NCBI RefSeq assembly: GCF_021044885.1
Contig: NZ_JAJNOD010000004.1
Coordinates: 168,017 to 232,016, forward strand
Direction: 5' to 3'
DNA: 64,000 bases
DNA from: Microbacterium nymphoidis
Lineage (GTDB): Bacteria > Actinomycetota > Actinomycetes > Actinomycetales > Microbacteriaceae
Under the pieces are notes generated by a model, which was not told the DNA's origin, ran no database searches, and was given only the letters and a program-made list of their open reading frames with translations. Shown one piece after another: positions 11,136 through 19,425 of the stretch; the first letter of the stretch is position 1, and each line of letters begins with the position of its first letter. The position numbers were made by a program, and so were the translations under genes.

Positions 11136-11565
11136 GCACCGAGAGGATGTGAGCCTCCGCGTCGACAAGCCGCGTGATAGCGGCGTCGACGCGGATGCGA
11201 CCATCGTCGGTGAGCGTCACGAGGACGCTGCGACCATCGCCCGGGTCCGCCTCGCGACGCACCAGGCGACGGCCCACAAGGCGGTCGATGCGGTTGGTCA
11301 TGGTCCCCGACGAGACCAGCGTCTGCTGCAGGAGCTGCTTCGGGCTGAGCTGGAACGGCTCGCCGGCGCGGCGCAGGGCCGACAGCACATCCCACTCCCA
11401 CGGCTCCAGGTCACTGCGCCGGAACGCCTCGCGCCGCGCGCGGTCCAGGTGCTTGGAGAGCCGGTCGACGCGCGAGAGCACGGACAGCGGGGAGAAGTCG
11501 AGATCGGGGCGCTGGCCGAGCCAGGCATCGACGATGCGGTCCACCTCGTCCGTGCTGCCGGTCAT
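11065..11565 (-). CDS. MarR-family transcriptional regulator
   Basis: A 166-residue winged-helix protein. The recognition-helix region is LLQQTLVSSGTMTNRIDRLV, followed by the wing LVRREADPGDGRSVLVTLT, the usual MarR signature. The start is set at 11565 (MTGSTDEVD) because the in-frame sequence further upstream runs through the tRNA gene and cannot be coding. The convergent dedA gene overlaps its last 71 bases. The ligand and targets are unknown. Confidence 0.9.
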   Translation of the reverse strand: MTGSTDEVDRIVDAWLGQRPDLDFSPLSVLSRVDRLSKHLDRARREAFRRSDLEPWEWDVLSALRRAGEPFQLSPKQLLQQTLVSSGTMTNRIDRLVGRRLVRREADPGDGRSVLVTLTDDGRIRVDAAITRLVDAEAHILSVLTRADRERLATLLRKLNLEFDSE

Positions 11566-11643
11566 CCGTCCATTATGGGCCAGGCGCGCACGGTCTCCGG
11601 TCCCCACGCATGGCAGACTGTACGCGCGACAAATCGTCGCGGA

Positions 11644-11715
11644 TCCGCCGTGGTGTAATGGCAGCACGACAGCCTTTGGAGCTGTGAGGTCTAGGTTCGA
11701 GTCCTGGCGGCGGAG
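11644..11715 (+). tRNA. tRNA-Gln (anticodon UUG)
   Basis: A full cloverleaf can be drawn by eye: acceptor TCCGCCG/CGGCGGA, D-stem GTG/CAC, anticodon stem ACAGC/GCTGT around loop CTTTGGA (anticodon TTG), and T-stem CTAGG/CCTGG with TTCGAGT loop. CCA is not encoded. The discriminator base is G at 11715. The glmU ATG follows at 11717, so the acceptor strand GGCGGAG also stands where the glmU ribosome site should be. Confidence 0.95.
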
Positions 11716-11716
11716 C

Positions 11717-13186
11717 ATGTCGGAGAACAATCTCGCCATCATCATCCTCGCGGCAGGGCAGGGGACCCGTATGCGCTCGCGGACACCCAAGGTGCTCCAC
11801 GAGATCGGCGGACGATCGCTGCTGGCGCACGTCGTGGTCAACGCCGAGAAGCTGGCTGCCGACCATGTCGAGGTGGTCGTGCGCCACGAGCGCGAGCGCA
11901 TCGTCGCTCACCTGGCGGACCTCTTCCCGAGCGTGGCCGTGGTCGATCAGGACGATGTCCCCGGTACCGGACGCGCGGTCGAGGTGGCCGTCAACGCGCT
12001 GCCCGACGACTTCGACGGCGACGTGCTCGTGCTCTCCGGCGACGTCCCGCTGCTGGAGGCGGACACCATGCGGGAGCTCGTCGCGGCGCACCGCGCCACC
12101 CGTGCGGCGGCCACGCTGCTGACGGCGATCATCGACGATCCCACCGGCTACGGGCGAGTCATCCGCGATGCCGACGGCTCCGTCTCCCGCATCGTCGAGC
12201 AGAAGGACGCCTCCCCGGAGGAAGCGGCGGTCACCGAGACCAACGCGGGCGTCTATGTCTTCACCGCCGCGGCGCTGCGACGGACTCTCCCCGGGATCGG
12301 CACCGACAACGCCCAGAACGAGAAGTACCTCACCAGCGTCATCGGCATCCTGCGCGCGGAGAACGAGCGCGTCTCGGCGGAGGTCGCGGCTGATCCGCGC
12401 GTGACCTTCGGCGTGAACGACCGCGCTCAGCTGAGCGACGTCGCGCGCATCCTCAACGCGCGAATCGTGCGCCGCTGGCAGCGCGACGGCGTGACCGTGA
12501 TGGATCCCGCCACCACCTGGATCGATGACCAGGTCTCGCTGGCCCAGGACGTCACGATCCTCCCGAACACCTATCTGCTGGGCGCCACCTCCATCGCGGA
12601 GGGCGCCACGATCGGTCCCGACACCACGCTCGTCGACTGCGAAGTGGGCGAGGACGCCGTGGTCAAGCGCACCGACGCGACCCTCGCCGTCATCGGCGAC
12701 CGCGCCACCGTCGGCCCGTGGTCCTACCTCCGTCCGGGGGCCACGCTCGCGCAAGAGGGCAAGATCGGCACCTTCGTGGAGATCAAGAACTCGCAGATCG
12801 GCGCCGGATCCAAGGTGCCGCATCTGTCCTACGTGGGCGACACGACCATCGGCACCGGGGTCAACCTCGGAGCCGGCGCGATCACCGCCAACTACGACGA
12901 CATCACCAAGCACCGCACGGTGATCGGGGATGAAGTGCACACCGGCTCGCACAACGTGTTCGTCGCGCCCGTTACGATTGGAGCAGGCGCGAAGACCGGA
13001 GCAGGAGCGGTCATCCGCAAGGATGTCCCCGCGGGCGCGCTGGCCCTGAGCGTGGCGCCGCAGCGCAACGTCGAGGGCTGGGTCGAGAAGAACAGGCAGG
13101 GCACCCGTGCCGCGGCGGCAGCCGAGGACGCCCGAAACGCACAGAAGGCTGCAGATGGCAGGCAAGGGCAAGAAGAAGACCGTTGA
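11717..13186 (+). CDS. glmU: Bifunctional GlmU: GlcN-1-P acetyltransferase / GlcNAc-1-P uridyltransferase
   Basis: Makes UDP-GlcNAc for peptidoglycan and wall polymers. The N-terminal uridyltransferase domain has LAAGQGTRM (11-19) and the Mg2+/product segment ETNAGVYVF. From about residue 265 a left-handed beta helix with hexapeptide repeats carries the acetyltransferase, including the SYVGDTTIGTGVNLGAG and TANYDD segments. The 489-residue length is normal. The start at 11717 is the only ATG/GTG giving the usual short lead into the nucleotide loop, and it abuts the tRNA. prs begins inside its last 32 bases. Confidence 0.95.
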   Translation: MSENNLAIIILAAGQGTRMRSRTPKVLHEIGGRSLLAHVVVNAEKLAADHVEVVVRHERERIVAHLADLFPSVAVVDQDDVPGTGRAVEVAVNALPDDFDGDVLVLSGDVPLLEADTMRELVAAHRATRAAATLLTAIIDDPTGYGRVIRDADGSVSRIVEQKDASPEEAAVTETNAGVYVFTAAALRRTLPGIGTDNAQNEKYLTSVIGILRAENERVSAEVAADPRVTFGVNDRAQLSDVARILNARIVRRWQRDGVTVMDPATTWIDDQVSLAQDVTILPNTYLLGATSIAEGATIGPDTTLVDCEVGEDAVVKRTDATLAVIGDRATVGPWSYLRPGATLAQEGKIGTFVEIKNSQIGAGSKVPHLSYVGDTTIGTGVNLGAGAITANYDDITKHRTVIGDEVHTGSHNVFVAPVTIGAGAKTGAGAVIRKDVPAGALALSVAPQRNVEGWVEKNRQGTRAAAAAEDARNAQKAADGRQGQEEDR

Positions 13187-14195
13187 TCTCGATCGCGAAA
13201 ACGACATCGCGCCCGGTCTCGAGGTAAAGACCAAGAAGCGTCTCGTTGTCGTTTCCGGAAGCTCGCACCCCGAGCTCGCCGCTCAGGTCGCCACGCAACT
13301 GGGCACCGAGCTTGCCCCGACCGAGCACCGTACCTTCGCATCGGGTGAGCTCTACACCCGCTTCGAGGTCTCTGTGCGCGGCTGCGACGTCTTCGTGGTG
13401 CAGTCCTTCGAGGGCGCGGTCAACAAGCAGATCATGGAGCTGCTGATCATGCTCGATGCGCTCAAGCGCGCATCGGCCAAGCGCATCACCGTGGTCGCCC
13501 CCTACTATCCCTACTCGCGTCAGGACAAGAAGGGTCGCGGCCGCGAGCCGATCAGCGCGCGGCTCGTCTCCGACCTCATGGCCACCGCTGGCGCCGATCG
13601 CGTCATGTCGGTGGACCTGCACGCCGCGCAGATCCAGGGCTTCTTCGACGGTCCCGTCGACCACCTGTTCGCCAAGCCCGTGCTGCTGGACTACTTCGAG
13701 CGCACCCTGTCTGCGTCCGACCGCGACAAGCTGACCATCGTCTCGCCCGACATGGGTCGTGTGCGCGTAGCCGACACCTGGTCTGACAGCCTCAACGCCC
13801 CGCTGGCGATCATCCACAAGCGCCGCGACCCGAAGGTCGCCAACCAAGTCTCGGTGCATGAGATCGTCGGGTCCGTGGACGGTCGCGTCTGTCTCCTGGT
13901 CGACGACATGATCGACACCGGCGGCACCATCCAGAAGGCGGCCGAGGCGCTCAAGGCCAACGGAGCGGAGCGCGTCATCGTCGCGGCGACGCACGCCATC
14001 TTCTCCGACCCGGCCGTGCAGCGCCTGCAGAGCGAGGCCATCGATGAGGTCGTGGTCACCGACACCGTGCCGCTGCCCGCCGACAAGGTCTTCCCCGGCC
14101 TGACCATTCTGCCGATCGCCCCGCTGCTCGCACGGGCCATTCAGGAGGTCTTCGAGGACGGTTCCGTCACCAGCATGTTCGACGGCGCGGCCTGA
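13155..14195 (+). CDS. prs: Ribose-phosphate pyrophosphokinase (PRPP synthetase)
   Basis: Forms PRPP from ribose-5-phosphate and ATP for nucleotide, His and Trp synthesis. The flexible-loop motif YYPYSRQDKKGRGREPISA, the metal-binding SVDLHAAQIQGFF and the PRPP-binding LLVDDMIDTGGT are intact. The start at 13155 has an AGAAGG ribosome site and lies 32 bases inside glmU. At 346 residues it is longer than the usual 310-326, owing to a Lys/Asp-rich N-terminal extension of about 25 residues before KRLVVVSGSSHPELA. Confidence 0.95.
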   Translation: MAGKGKKKTVDLDRENDIAPGLEVKTKKRLVVVSGSSHPELAAQVATQLGTELAPTEHRTFASGELYTRFEVSVRGCDVFVVQSFEGAVNKQIMELLIMLDALKRASAKRITVVAPYYPYSRQDKKGRGREPISARLVSDLMATAGADRVMSVDLHAAQIQGFFDGPVDHLFAKPVLLDYFERTLSASDRDKLTIVSPDMGRVRVADTWSDSLNAPLAIIHKRRDPKVANQVSVHEIVGSVDGRVCLLVDDMIDTGGTIQKAAEALKANGAERVIVAATHAIFSDPAVQRLQSEAIDEVVVTDTVPLPADKVFPGLTILPIAPLLARAIQEVFEDGSVTSMFDGAA

Positions 14196-14279
14196 CGGTC
14201 ACAGCAGACGCATAGGTCGTTCAGGGGGAGCGGAGTGGTCCGATCCCTAATCTGAGGGAGAAGACCTGAGGAGGACCCC

Positions 14280-14783
14280 ATGGCCCGTACCCCGCTCCAC
14301 CTGAACCGGCCCGTCCGCACCGCCGCCACGCTGGCGTCGGTCGCCGGGATCGCGCTGCTCGCCGGCTGCTCGGCCGGCGCGGCCGAAGCCGATACCGCGA
14401 CCACCGGCGCGGTCTCCGGCACCGGTACGACCACCAGCGGCTCCGCACCCGCCACCGCCTCCGCCGGCGGCACCACCGGCGGTTACGTCGCCGGCACCTA
14501 CGAGGGCGACGGCAGCTATTCCAACCCGCACGGGAACATCGAGAAGGTGCACGTCAGCATGACAATCACCGCCGACGGCACCGTCGAATCCGTCGATGTG
14601 ACCGGGACCACGGATGGTGCCGAGAGCGCTCAGTACCAGTCGCTGTTCATCGGCGGGATCTCCGACGAGGTCGTGGGCAAGAAGATCGACGAGCTCAACG
14701 TCACCGTCGTCTCGGGATCCTCGCTGACCAGCGGCGGATTCATGCAGGCGGTGGACGCCATCGAGGCGGAAGCCGCGGCATGA
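14280..14783 (+). CDS. FMN-binding-domain lipoprotein
   Basis: A 167-residue exported electron carrier. The signal peptide ends in lipobox LAGC (Cys30), a Ser/Thr/Gly-rich linker runs to about 65, and an FMN-binding domain of the RnfG/NqrC-C-terminal type fills 66-167. The flavinylation motif reads SGSSLTSGGF (145-154). The usual form is SGATxTSxGF with FMN esterified to Thr; here the acceptor position is Ser148. The gene is first in an operon, with a GGAGGA ribosome site and a -10-like TAATCT at 14249-14254. Its stop overlaps the ApbE start (ATGA). It should receive FMN from ApbE and electrons from the downstream membrane reductase. Confidence 0.85.
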   Translation: MARTPLHLNRPVRTAATLASVAGIALLAGCSAGAAEADTATTGAVSGTGTTTSGSAPATASAGGTTGGYVAGTYEGDGSYSNPHGNIEKVHVSMTITADGTVESVDVTGTTDGAESAQYQSLFIGGISDEVVGKKIDELNVTVVSGSSLTSGGFMQAVDAIEAEAAA

Positions 14784-15643
14784 GCGCGGACGCGTCGTGG
14801 CGATTCGACGCGATCGGCACGGCGTGGACCATCCGCACCGAGCGGGACCTTCCGGAACCACTGCGGGCGGACGTCCTGTCCCTGATCGACGCCTTTGACC
14901 GGGAGTGGTCGCGTTTCCGGTCCGATTCCCTCGTCACCGCTCTGGCCGGGGGCGGCCGCGCAGCGGCGCCCGTTGACGCTGCTCCGATGTTCGAGGTCTA
15001 TCGCGAACTCGCGGAGGCGACCGACGACGCGGTGAATCCGCTGATCGGAGGTTCGCTTGAGGCACTCGGCTATGGGGTGCGCCCCGGAACCCCCGGCCGG
15101 GCGATGCCCGCGCCGTCGTGGCGAGACGCGCTGCACTGGGATGGGGGCGCGCTGGTGCTTTCCGCGCCTGCCGTGATCGATGTCGGTGCGCTCGGTAAAG
15201 GGCGCCTCGCCGATCGCGTGTTCGCTCTCATCCGCTCCCGGACGCCCGGCACCGTGATCGTCGACGCGTCGGGTGACATCCGACTCGACGCCGCGGAGGA
15301 GACCGTGCGCATCGCGCTGGAGCATCCGTACGATCCGACGCGCGCGATCGGCGTCGCCACCCTCAGCAGCGGGGCGGTCTGCGCGTCAGCCACCAATCGC
15401 CGGGTGTGGGGTGACGGGCTCCACCACGTGCTGGACGGCCGCACGGGACTCCCGGTGGACGTCGTCGTGGCCACGTGGGCGTTCCTGCCCGACGCGATGC
15501 ACGCCGATGCGCTCGCCACGGCACTGTTTTTCGACGGTGGCCTCGAACTCGCCCATGCGTGGGGTGCACAGTGGATTCGCGTGCTCTCCGACGGGCGCGC
15601 CGAACACCAGCTGACCGACGCGAACATCGAACTCTTCCGCTGA
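14780..15643 (+). CDS. apbE: ApbE-family FAD:protein FMN transferase
   Basis: Transfers FMN from FAD to a Thr/Ser of a target protein. The conserved blocks are present: DVGALGKGRLADRV (FAD/Mg2+ site), DASGDIR, HHVLDGRTGLPV and HADALATALFFDGG, the last carrying the metal-binding Asp. At 287 residues it is slightly shorter than usual. Unlike most ApbE proteins it begins MSADASWRFDAIGTAW with no signal peptide or membrane segment, so it appears cytosolic although its apparent substrate is an exported lipoprotein. It is coupled to the lipoprotein gene by ATGA overlap, and the membrane reductase follows after 17 bases. Confidence 0.9.
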   Translation: MSADASWRFDAIGTAWTIRTERDLPEPLRADVLSLIDAFDREWSRFRSDSLVTALAGGGRAAAPVDAAPMFEVYRELAEATDDAVNPLIGGSLEALGYGVRPGTPGRAMPAPSWRDALHWDGGALVLSAPAVIDVGALGKGRLADRVFALIRSRTPGTVIVDASGDIRLDAAEETVRIALEHPYDPTRAIGVATLSSGAVCASATNRRVWGDGLHHVLDGRTGLPVDVVVATWAFLPDAMHADALATALFFDGGLELAHAWGAQWIRVLSDGRAEHQLTDANIELFR

Positions 15644-15660
15644 ACCCCTCAGGAGCCCCC

Positions 15661-17190
15661 ATGAGAGCCCTCCTCGCCTCCGTCCGCACCCGGATCCTCG
15701 CGGTGCTGGGTGCCGTCGGCATGTACCGGCTCGTCCTGTTCGCTCTGATGCTGCTCGCCGGCATCGCCTTTGCGGTCTCCTTCACCGGGCGTATCGTGGC
15801 GACGCCGGCATCGCTCGCGCTCTCCGCGCTGGTCCTGCTGGTATCCGTCGGCGTCGTGGATGTCATCGGCCACGCCATCATCCGTCGGCCGCTGCGACTG
15901 GAGTCCGGGGCCATCACCGCGCTCATTCTGCTGTTCGTGCTGTTTCCCACCACCGATCCGGCCGGGCTCGCGGTGCTGGCCCTCGCGGGTGGTGCGGCGA
16001 GTGCGTCGAAGTTCGTCCTCGCCCCGTGGGGCCGGCATCTGCTGAACCCGGCCGCGTTCGGCGCCGCCGTCGTCACGGTCAGCGGCCTCGGCTCCTCGAT
16101 GTGGTGGATCGGGACCCCGCAGCTCGCCATCGCCGTGCTGGTGCTCGGCCTGGTCGTCGTGTGGCGGGCGGAGAAGCTGCGGATCGCCCTGCTCTTCATG
16201 GCCGTGGCGATCGTCGTGGGGGCGACGCGAGGGCTCATCACCGCCGCGCAGTTCGGCCTCTCCCAGACGCCCGGCCAGATCATCTGGACCGCCGTGGCGT
16301 CCTCGCCGGTCCTCTTCGCGGGACTGTTCATGATCACAGAACCACTGACCCTCCCGCCGCGTCGCCGCGATCAGATCATCGTGGCGGTGGTCGCGGGGGC
16401 GCTCGCGGGCTGGCCGTTCGCCCTGGGCCCGTTCGTGATGTTCCCCGAGGTGGCCATCCTGGTGGGCAACCTGCTGGCCTTCGCTCTGGCGTTCCGCGTC
16501 CGTCGCGGCGCTCGTCTCACTCTCGCGGCACGACGACGCGTCACCCCCTCCATCGAGGAGCTGGTGCTGCACGCCACCGCTCCGGTCTCCTTCGCCCCGG
16601 GACAGTACGTGGAGCTGGAGGTTCCGCACCGCCGTTCTGACGCGCGCGGTACCCGCCGGGAGTTCAGCATCGTGTCTCGTCCGGGGGAGGACATCCGCAT
16701 CGCCTACCGCGTTCCGGATGGCCGCCAGTCCTCGTTCAAGACGGCGCTGGGCGCTCTCCGCGAGGGCGCGCGTGTCTCGACCACCGGTGTGCACGGTGAC
16801 TTCACGCTGCCTGCGGATGATGCGCCCGTCCTGCTGGTGGCGGCCGGGATCGGCGTCACCCCGTTCGTGTCGCAGCTGCGCAGCGAGCCCGCGCGCGACG
16901 CGGTGCTGCTCTATGTCGTCTCCTCCGTCACGGAGCTCGCGTATGCGGACGAACTCGCCACCACCGGGGCTCGCGTCATCGTGGTCGCCCGCGACGCCTC
17001 GCCGGAGACTGTTCCGGCTGGGTGGGAGGCAGTCACCGAGCGGCTCACCGCGGCCTCGCTGCCGTCCGTGGTGGGCGATCTGAGTGCGCGTCACGCGATG
17101 ATCTCCGGGCCGCCGCGGCTGATCGCCGAGCTCGCCCCGGCGCTGTCGGACGCCCGCTCCGTCCGCACCGACGCCTTCGCCGGCTACTGA
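15661..17190 (+). CDS. NqrB/RnfD-like membrane protein fused to FAD/NAD(P) reductase domain
   Basis: A 509-residue fusion. Residues 1-285 hold about nine or ten membrane helices with NqrB/RnfD-type segments HLLNPAAFGAAV and MITEPLTLPP. From about 290 a ferredoxin-NADP-reductase-like module follows: FAD motif REFSIVSRPGE, then NAD(P) motif VAAGIGVTPFVSQL and ISGPPRLIAEL. The sequence implies electrons passing from cytosolic NAD(P)H through FAD and the membrane to the FMN lipoprotein. The usual SGAT flavinylation site of NqrB/RnfD is not seen here. ATG 15661 is chosen for its CAGGAG ribosome site; longer in-frame extension overlaps apbE. Confidence 0.82.
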   Translation: MRALLASVRTRILAVLGAVGMYRLVLFALMLLAGIAFAVSFTGRIVATPASLALSALVLLVSVGVVDVIGHAIIRRPLRLESGAITALILLFVLFPTTDPAGLAVLALAGGAASASKFVLAPWGRHLLNPAAFGAAVVTVSGLGSSMWWIGTPQLAIAVLVLGLVVVWRAEKLRIALLFMAVAIVVGATRGLITAAQFGLSQTPGQIIWTAVASSPVLFAGLFMITEPLTLPPRRRDQIIVAVVAGALAGWPFALGPFVMFPEVAILVGNLLAFALAFRVRRGARLTLAARRRVTPSIEELVLHATAPVSFAPGQYVELEVPHRRSDARGTRREFSIVSRPGEDIRIAYRVPDGRQSSFKTALGALREGARVSTTGVHGDFTLPADDAPVLLVAAGIGVTPFVSQLRSEPARDAVLLYVVSSVTELAYADELATTGARVIVVARDASPETVPAGWEAVTERLTAASLPSVVGDLSARHAMISGPPRLIAELAPALSDARSVRTDAFAGY

Positions 17191-17385
17191 GCCGGCCGGA
17201 ACTCCGGCGTCTTGCTGGCGCCACCGCGCTGCGTCAGGAAAGTCGGCGTCTATCGTCGGCCGAGGGTGGTGCGCGGGTGAGCGACCTGGTGTGGCGTGAT
17301 TGTCCTATCCCGGCGTCGTGCATGGTGCGGGGCTTCGTGCATGGCCGGCGCTGCGCGGGCCGAGCGCGCGCGGTGTGCGCCGGGA

Positions 17386-17427
17386 CACGACGAAGGCCGG
17401 GCCCCACCGGACCCGGCCTTCGTCGTG
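17386..17427 (-). terminator. aspS terminator
   Basis: Perfect inverted repeat with 16-base arms (17386-17401 and 17412-17427) starting CACGACGAAGGCCGGG, loop of ten bases, just past the aspS stop. It could also stop the convergent flavin operon about 200 bases away. Bases 17191-17385 hold no other feature I can support. Confidence 0.85.
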
Positions 17428-17430
17428 GAA

Positions 17431-19221
17431 TCAGGCTTCGGCTGCAGCCTTGTCCGTCTTCGCCTCGTCGGGCTTGGCGTCGACGCCGGCTTCCTTGCGC
17501 TGCAGTTCGGTGATCGGGGCCGGAGCCGCGGTCAGCGGGTCGTAGCCGCCACCGGTCTTCGGGAACGCGATGACCTCACGGATCGAGTCCTCGCCGGCAA
17601 GCAGCGAGACCACGCGGTCCCAGCCGAACGCGATGCCGCCGTGCGGGGGAGCGCCGTACTTGAAGCCCTCCAGCAGGAATCCGAACTGCTCGGTGGCCTG
17701 CTCCTCGGTGACGCCCATGAGCGCGAAGACGCGCTCCTGCAGCTCGCGGTCGTGGATACGGATGGAACCGCCGCCGATCTCGTTGCCGTTGCACACGATG
17801 TCGTACGCATAGGCGAGGGCCGTGCCCGGGTCGGTGTCGAACGTGTCGTAGAACTCCGGCTTGGGGGAGGTGAACGCGTGGTGCACCGCCGTCCAGGATC
17901 CGGCGCCGACGGCGACGTCACCGGAGGCGACGGCGTCAGCGGCGGGCTCGAACATCGGAGCGTCCACGACCCACACGAACGCCCAGTCGCCGTCCTTGAT
18001 GAGGCCGGTGCGGTGACCGATCTCGACGCGGGCGGCGCCGAGGAGCGCGCGGGTCGGCTTCGCCTCGCCGGCGCCGAAGAAGATGCAGTCGCCGGGGTTC
18101 GCCCCGACCGCCTCGACGATGTTGGCCGACTCCCACTCGGTGAGGTTCTTCGCGACCGGACCAGTGAGCGTTCCATCCTCCTGGACCAGCACGTAGGCGA
18201 GGCCCTTGCCGCCGCGCTGCTTGGCCCACTCCTGCCAGCCATCCAGCTGACGACGCGCCTGTGACGCACCACCGGGCATCACGACGGCGCCGACATAGGG
18301 CGACTGGAAGACACGGAACTCGGTGTCCTTGAAGAACTCCTTCAGCTCCACCAGCGGCAGGCCGAAGCGCAGGTCGGGCTTGTCCGAACCGTAGAGGCGC
18401 ATCGCCTCGTGGTACGTGATCCGCTCGATCGGGGTGTCGACGGAGACACCGATGAGCGCCCATAGGCGCTTCACGATCTCCTCACCCAGCGCGATGATGT
18501 CGTCCTGCTCCACGAAGGAGGCCTCGATGTCGAGCTGGGTGAACTCCGGCTGACGGTCGGCACGGAAGTCCTCGTCGCGGTAGCAGCGAGCCAGCTGGAA
18601 GTACTTCTCCACGCCGCCCACCTGCAGCAGCTGCTTGAACAGCTGAGGGGACTGGGGAAGCGCGTACCACTTGCCCGGGGCAAGACGTGCCGGCACGATG
18701 AAATCGCGCGCGCCCTCGGGCGTCGAGCGGGTCATCGTGGGCGTCTCGACCTCGAGGAAGCCGTTCTCGTACAGGAAGTCACGGGCGACGCGGTTCGCCT
18801 CCGAGCGTAGCCGCAGGTTGGCGGCCGGCTTCGCGCGGCGCAGGTCGATGTAGCGGTGCTTCAGACGGGTCTCCTCGCCGATCTCGGCGTGGTCGTCCAG
18901 CTGGAACGGCAGCGGAGCCGAGGTGTTGAGCACCGTGAGCTCGTCGGCGCTGATCTCGATCTCGCCCGTGGGCAGGTCGGGGTTCTCGTTGCCCTCGGGG
19001 CGACGAGACACCGTGCCGGTGACGGAGATGACGAACTCGTTGCGCAGCGGCGAGAACACCGACTCGTCGTGGACCACGATCTGGGCGATGCCCGAGCGAT
19101 CGCGCAGATCCAGGAAGGCGACTCCGCCGTGATCGCGGCGACGGGCAACCCAACCCGCGAGGGTGACGGTCTGTCCGATGTGCTCAGCGCGGAGGGTTCC
19201 CGCGTCATGCGTGCGCAGCAC
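17431..19221 (-). CDS. aspS: Aspartyl-tRNA synthetase, probably non-discriminating
   Basis: A 596-residue class II synthetase of bacterial type: OB-fold anticodon domain (1-105), catalytic domain with RHR-like motif 2 [20 protein letters not shown], the GAD insertion, and motif 3 GIAFGWDRV. Position 31 is His in [10 protein letters not shown] and a Gly occupies RPEGNENP; in Pseudomonas AspRS a His31/Gly83 pair marks enzymes that also charge tRNA-Asn for GatCAB amidation. This suggests tRNA-dependent Asn formation. The start is GTG with an AAAGGA ribosome site and a -10-like TAGGAT upstream. The Ala/Lys/Glu tail is low complexity. Confidence 0.95.
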   Translation of the reverse strand: MLRTHDAGTLRAEHIGQTVTLAGWVARRRDHGGVAFLDLRDRSGIAQIVVHDESVFSPLRNEFVISVTGTVSRRPEGNENPDLPTGEIEISADELTVLNTSAPLPFQLDDHAEIGEETRLKHRYIDLRRAKPAANLRLRSEANRVARDFLYENGFLEVETPTMTRSTPEGARDFIVPARLAPGKWYALPQSPQLFKQLLQVGGVEKYFQLARCYRDEDFRADRQPEFTQLDIEASFVEQDDIIALGEEIVKRLWALIGVSVDTPIERITYHEAMRLYGSDKPDLRFGLPLVELKEFFKDTEFRVFQSPYVGAVVMPGGASQARRQLDGWQEWAKQRGGKGLAYVLVQEDGTLTGPVAKNLTEWESANIVEAVGANPGDCIFFGAGEAKPTRALLGAARVEIGHRTGLIKDGDWAFVWVVDAPMFEPAADAVASGDVAVGAGSWTAVHHAFTSPKPEFYDTFDTDPGTALAYAYDIVCNGNEIGGGSIRIHDRELQERVFALMGVTEEQATEQFGFLLEGFKYGAPPHGGIAFGWDRVVSLLAGEDSIREVIAFPKTGGGYDPLTAAPAPITELQRKEAGVDAKPDEAKTDKAAAEA

Positions 19222-19385
19222 GATTGTCCTTTCTCTGCGGCGCGGTGTCCCCGCGCCCCCTCGATCCTACCGGCCCTCGTGCGCCCGCCCTCCGCCTCGG
19301 CCTCGACCTCTCCGCCACACCGTGACACTTCCCGCTATGGGCGAGACTGGCCGCGATGCGATGATTCTCGCCCGCGGACGGAAGT

Positions 19386-19408
19386 CCCCGGGCGCGAGGT
19401 ACCCGGGG
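19386..19408 (-). terminator. Possible terminator after the histidine kinase
   Basis: Short inverted repeat CCCCGGG (19386-19392) / CCCGGGG (19402-19408), 18 bases past the kinase stop. The stem is short and has no T tract. The rest of 19222-19425 holds only the aspS promoter region. Confidence 0.45.
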
Positions 19409-19425
19409 GCACCGGCGAGGGTGGG

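Noticed and set aside
11566..11901. Longer MarR protein starting near 11901
   Set aside because: The extension is antisense to tRNA-Gln and the start of glmU and has no MarR-like sequence.
17191..17385. Small gene between the flavin operon and aspS
   Set aside because: Open frames here continue antisense into aspS and have no ribosome site or recognisable product.
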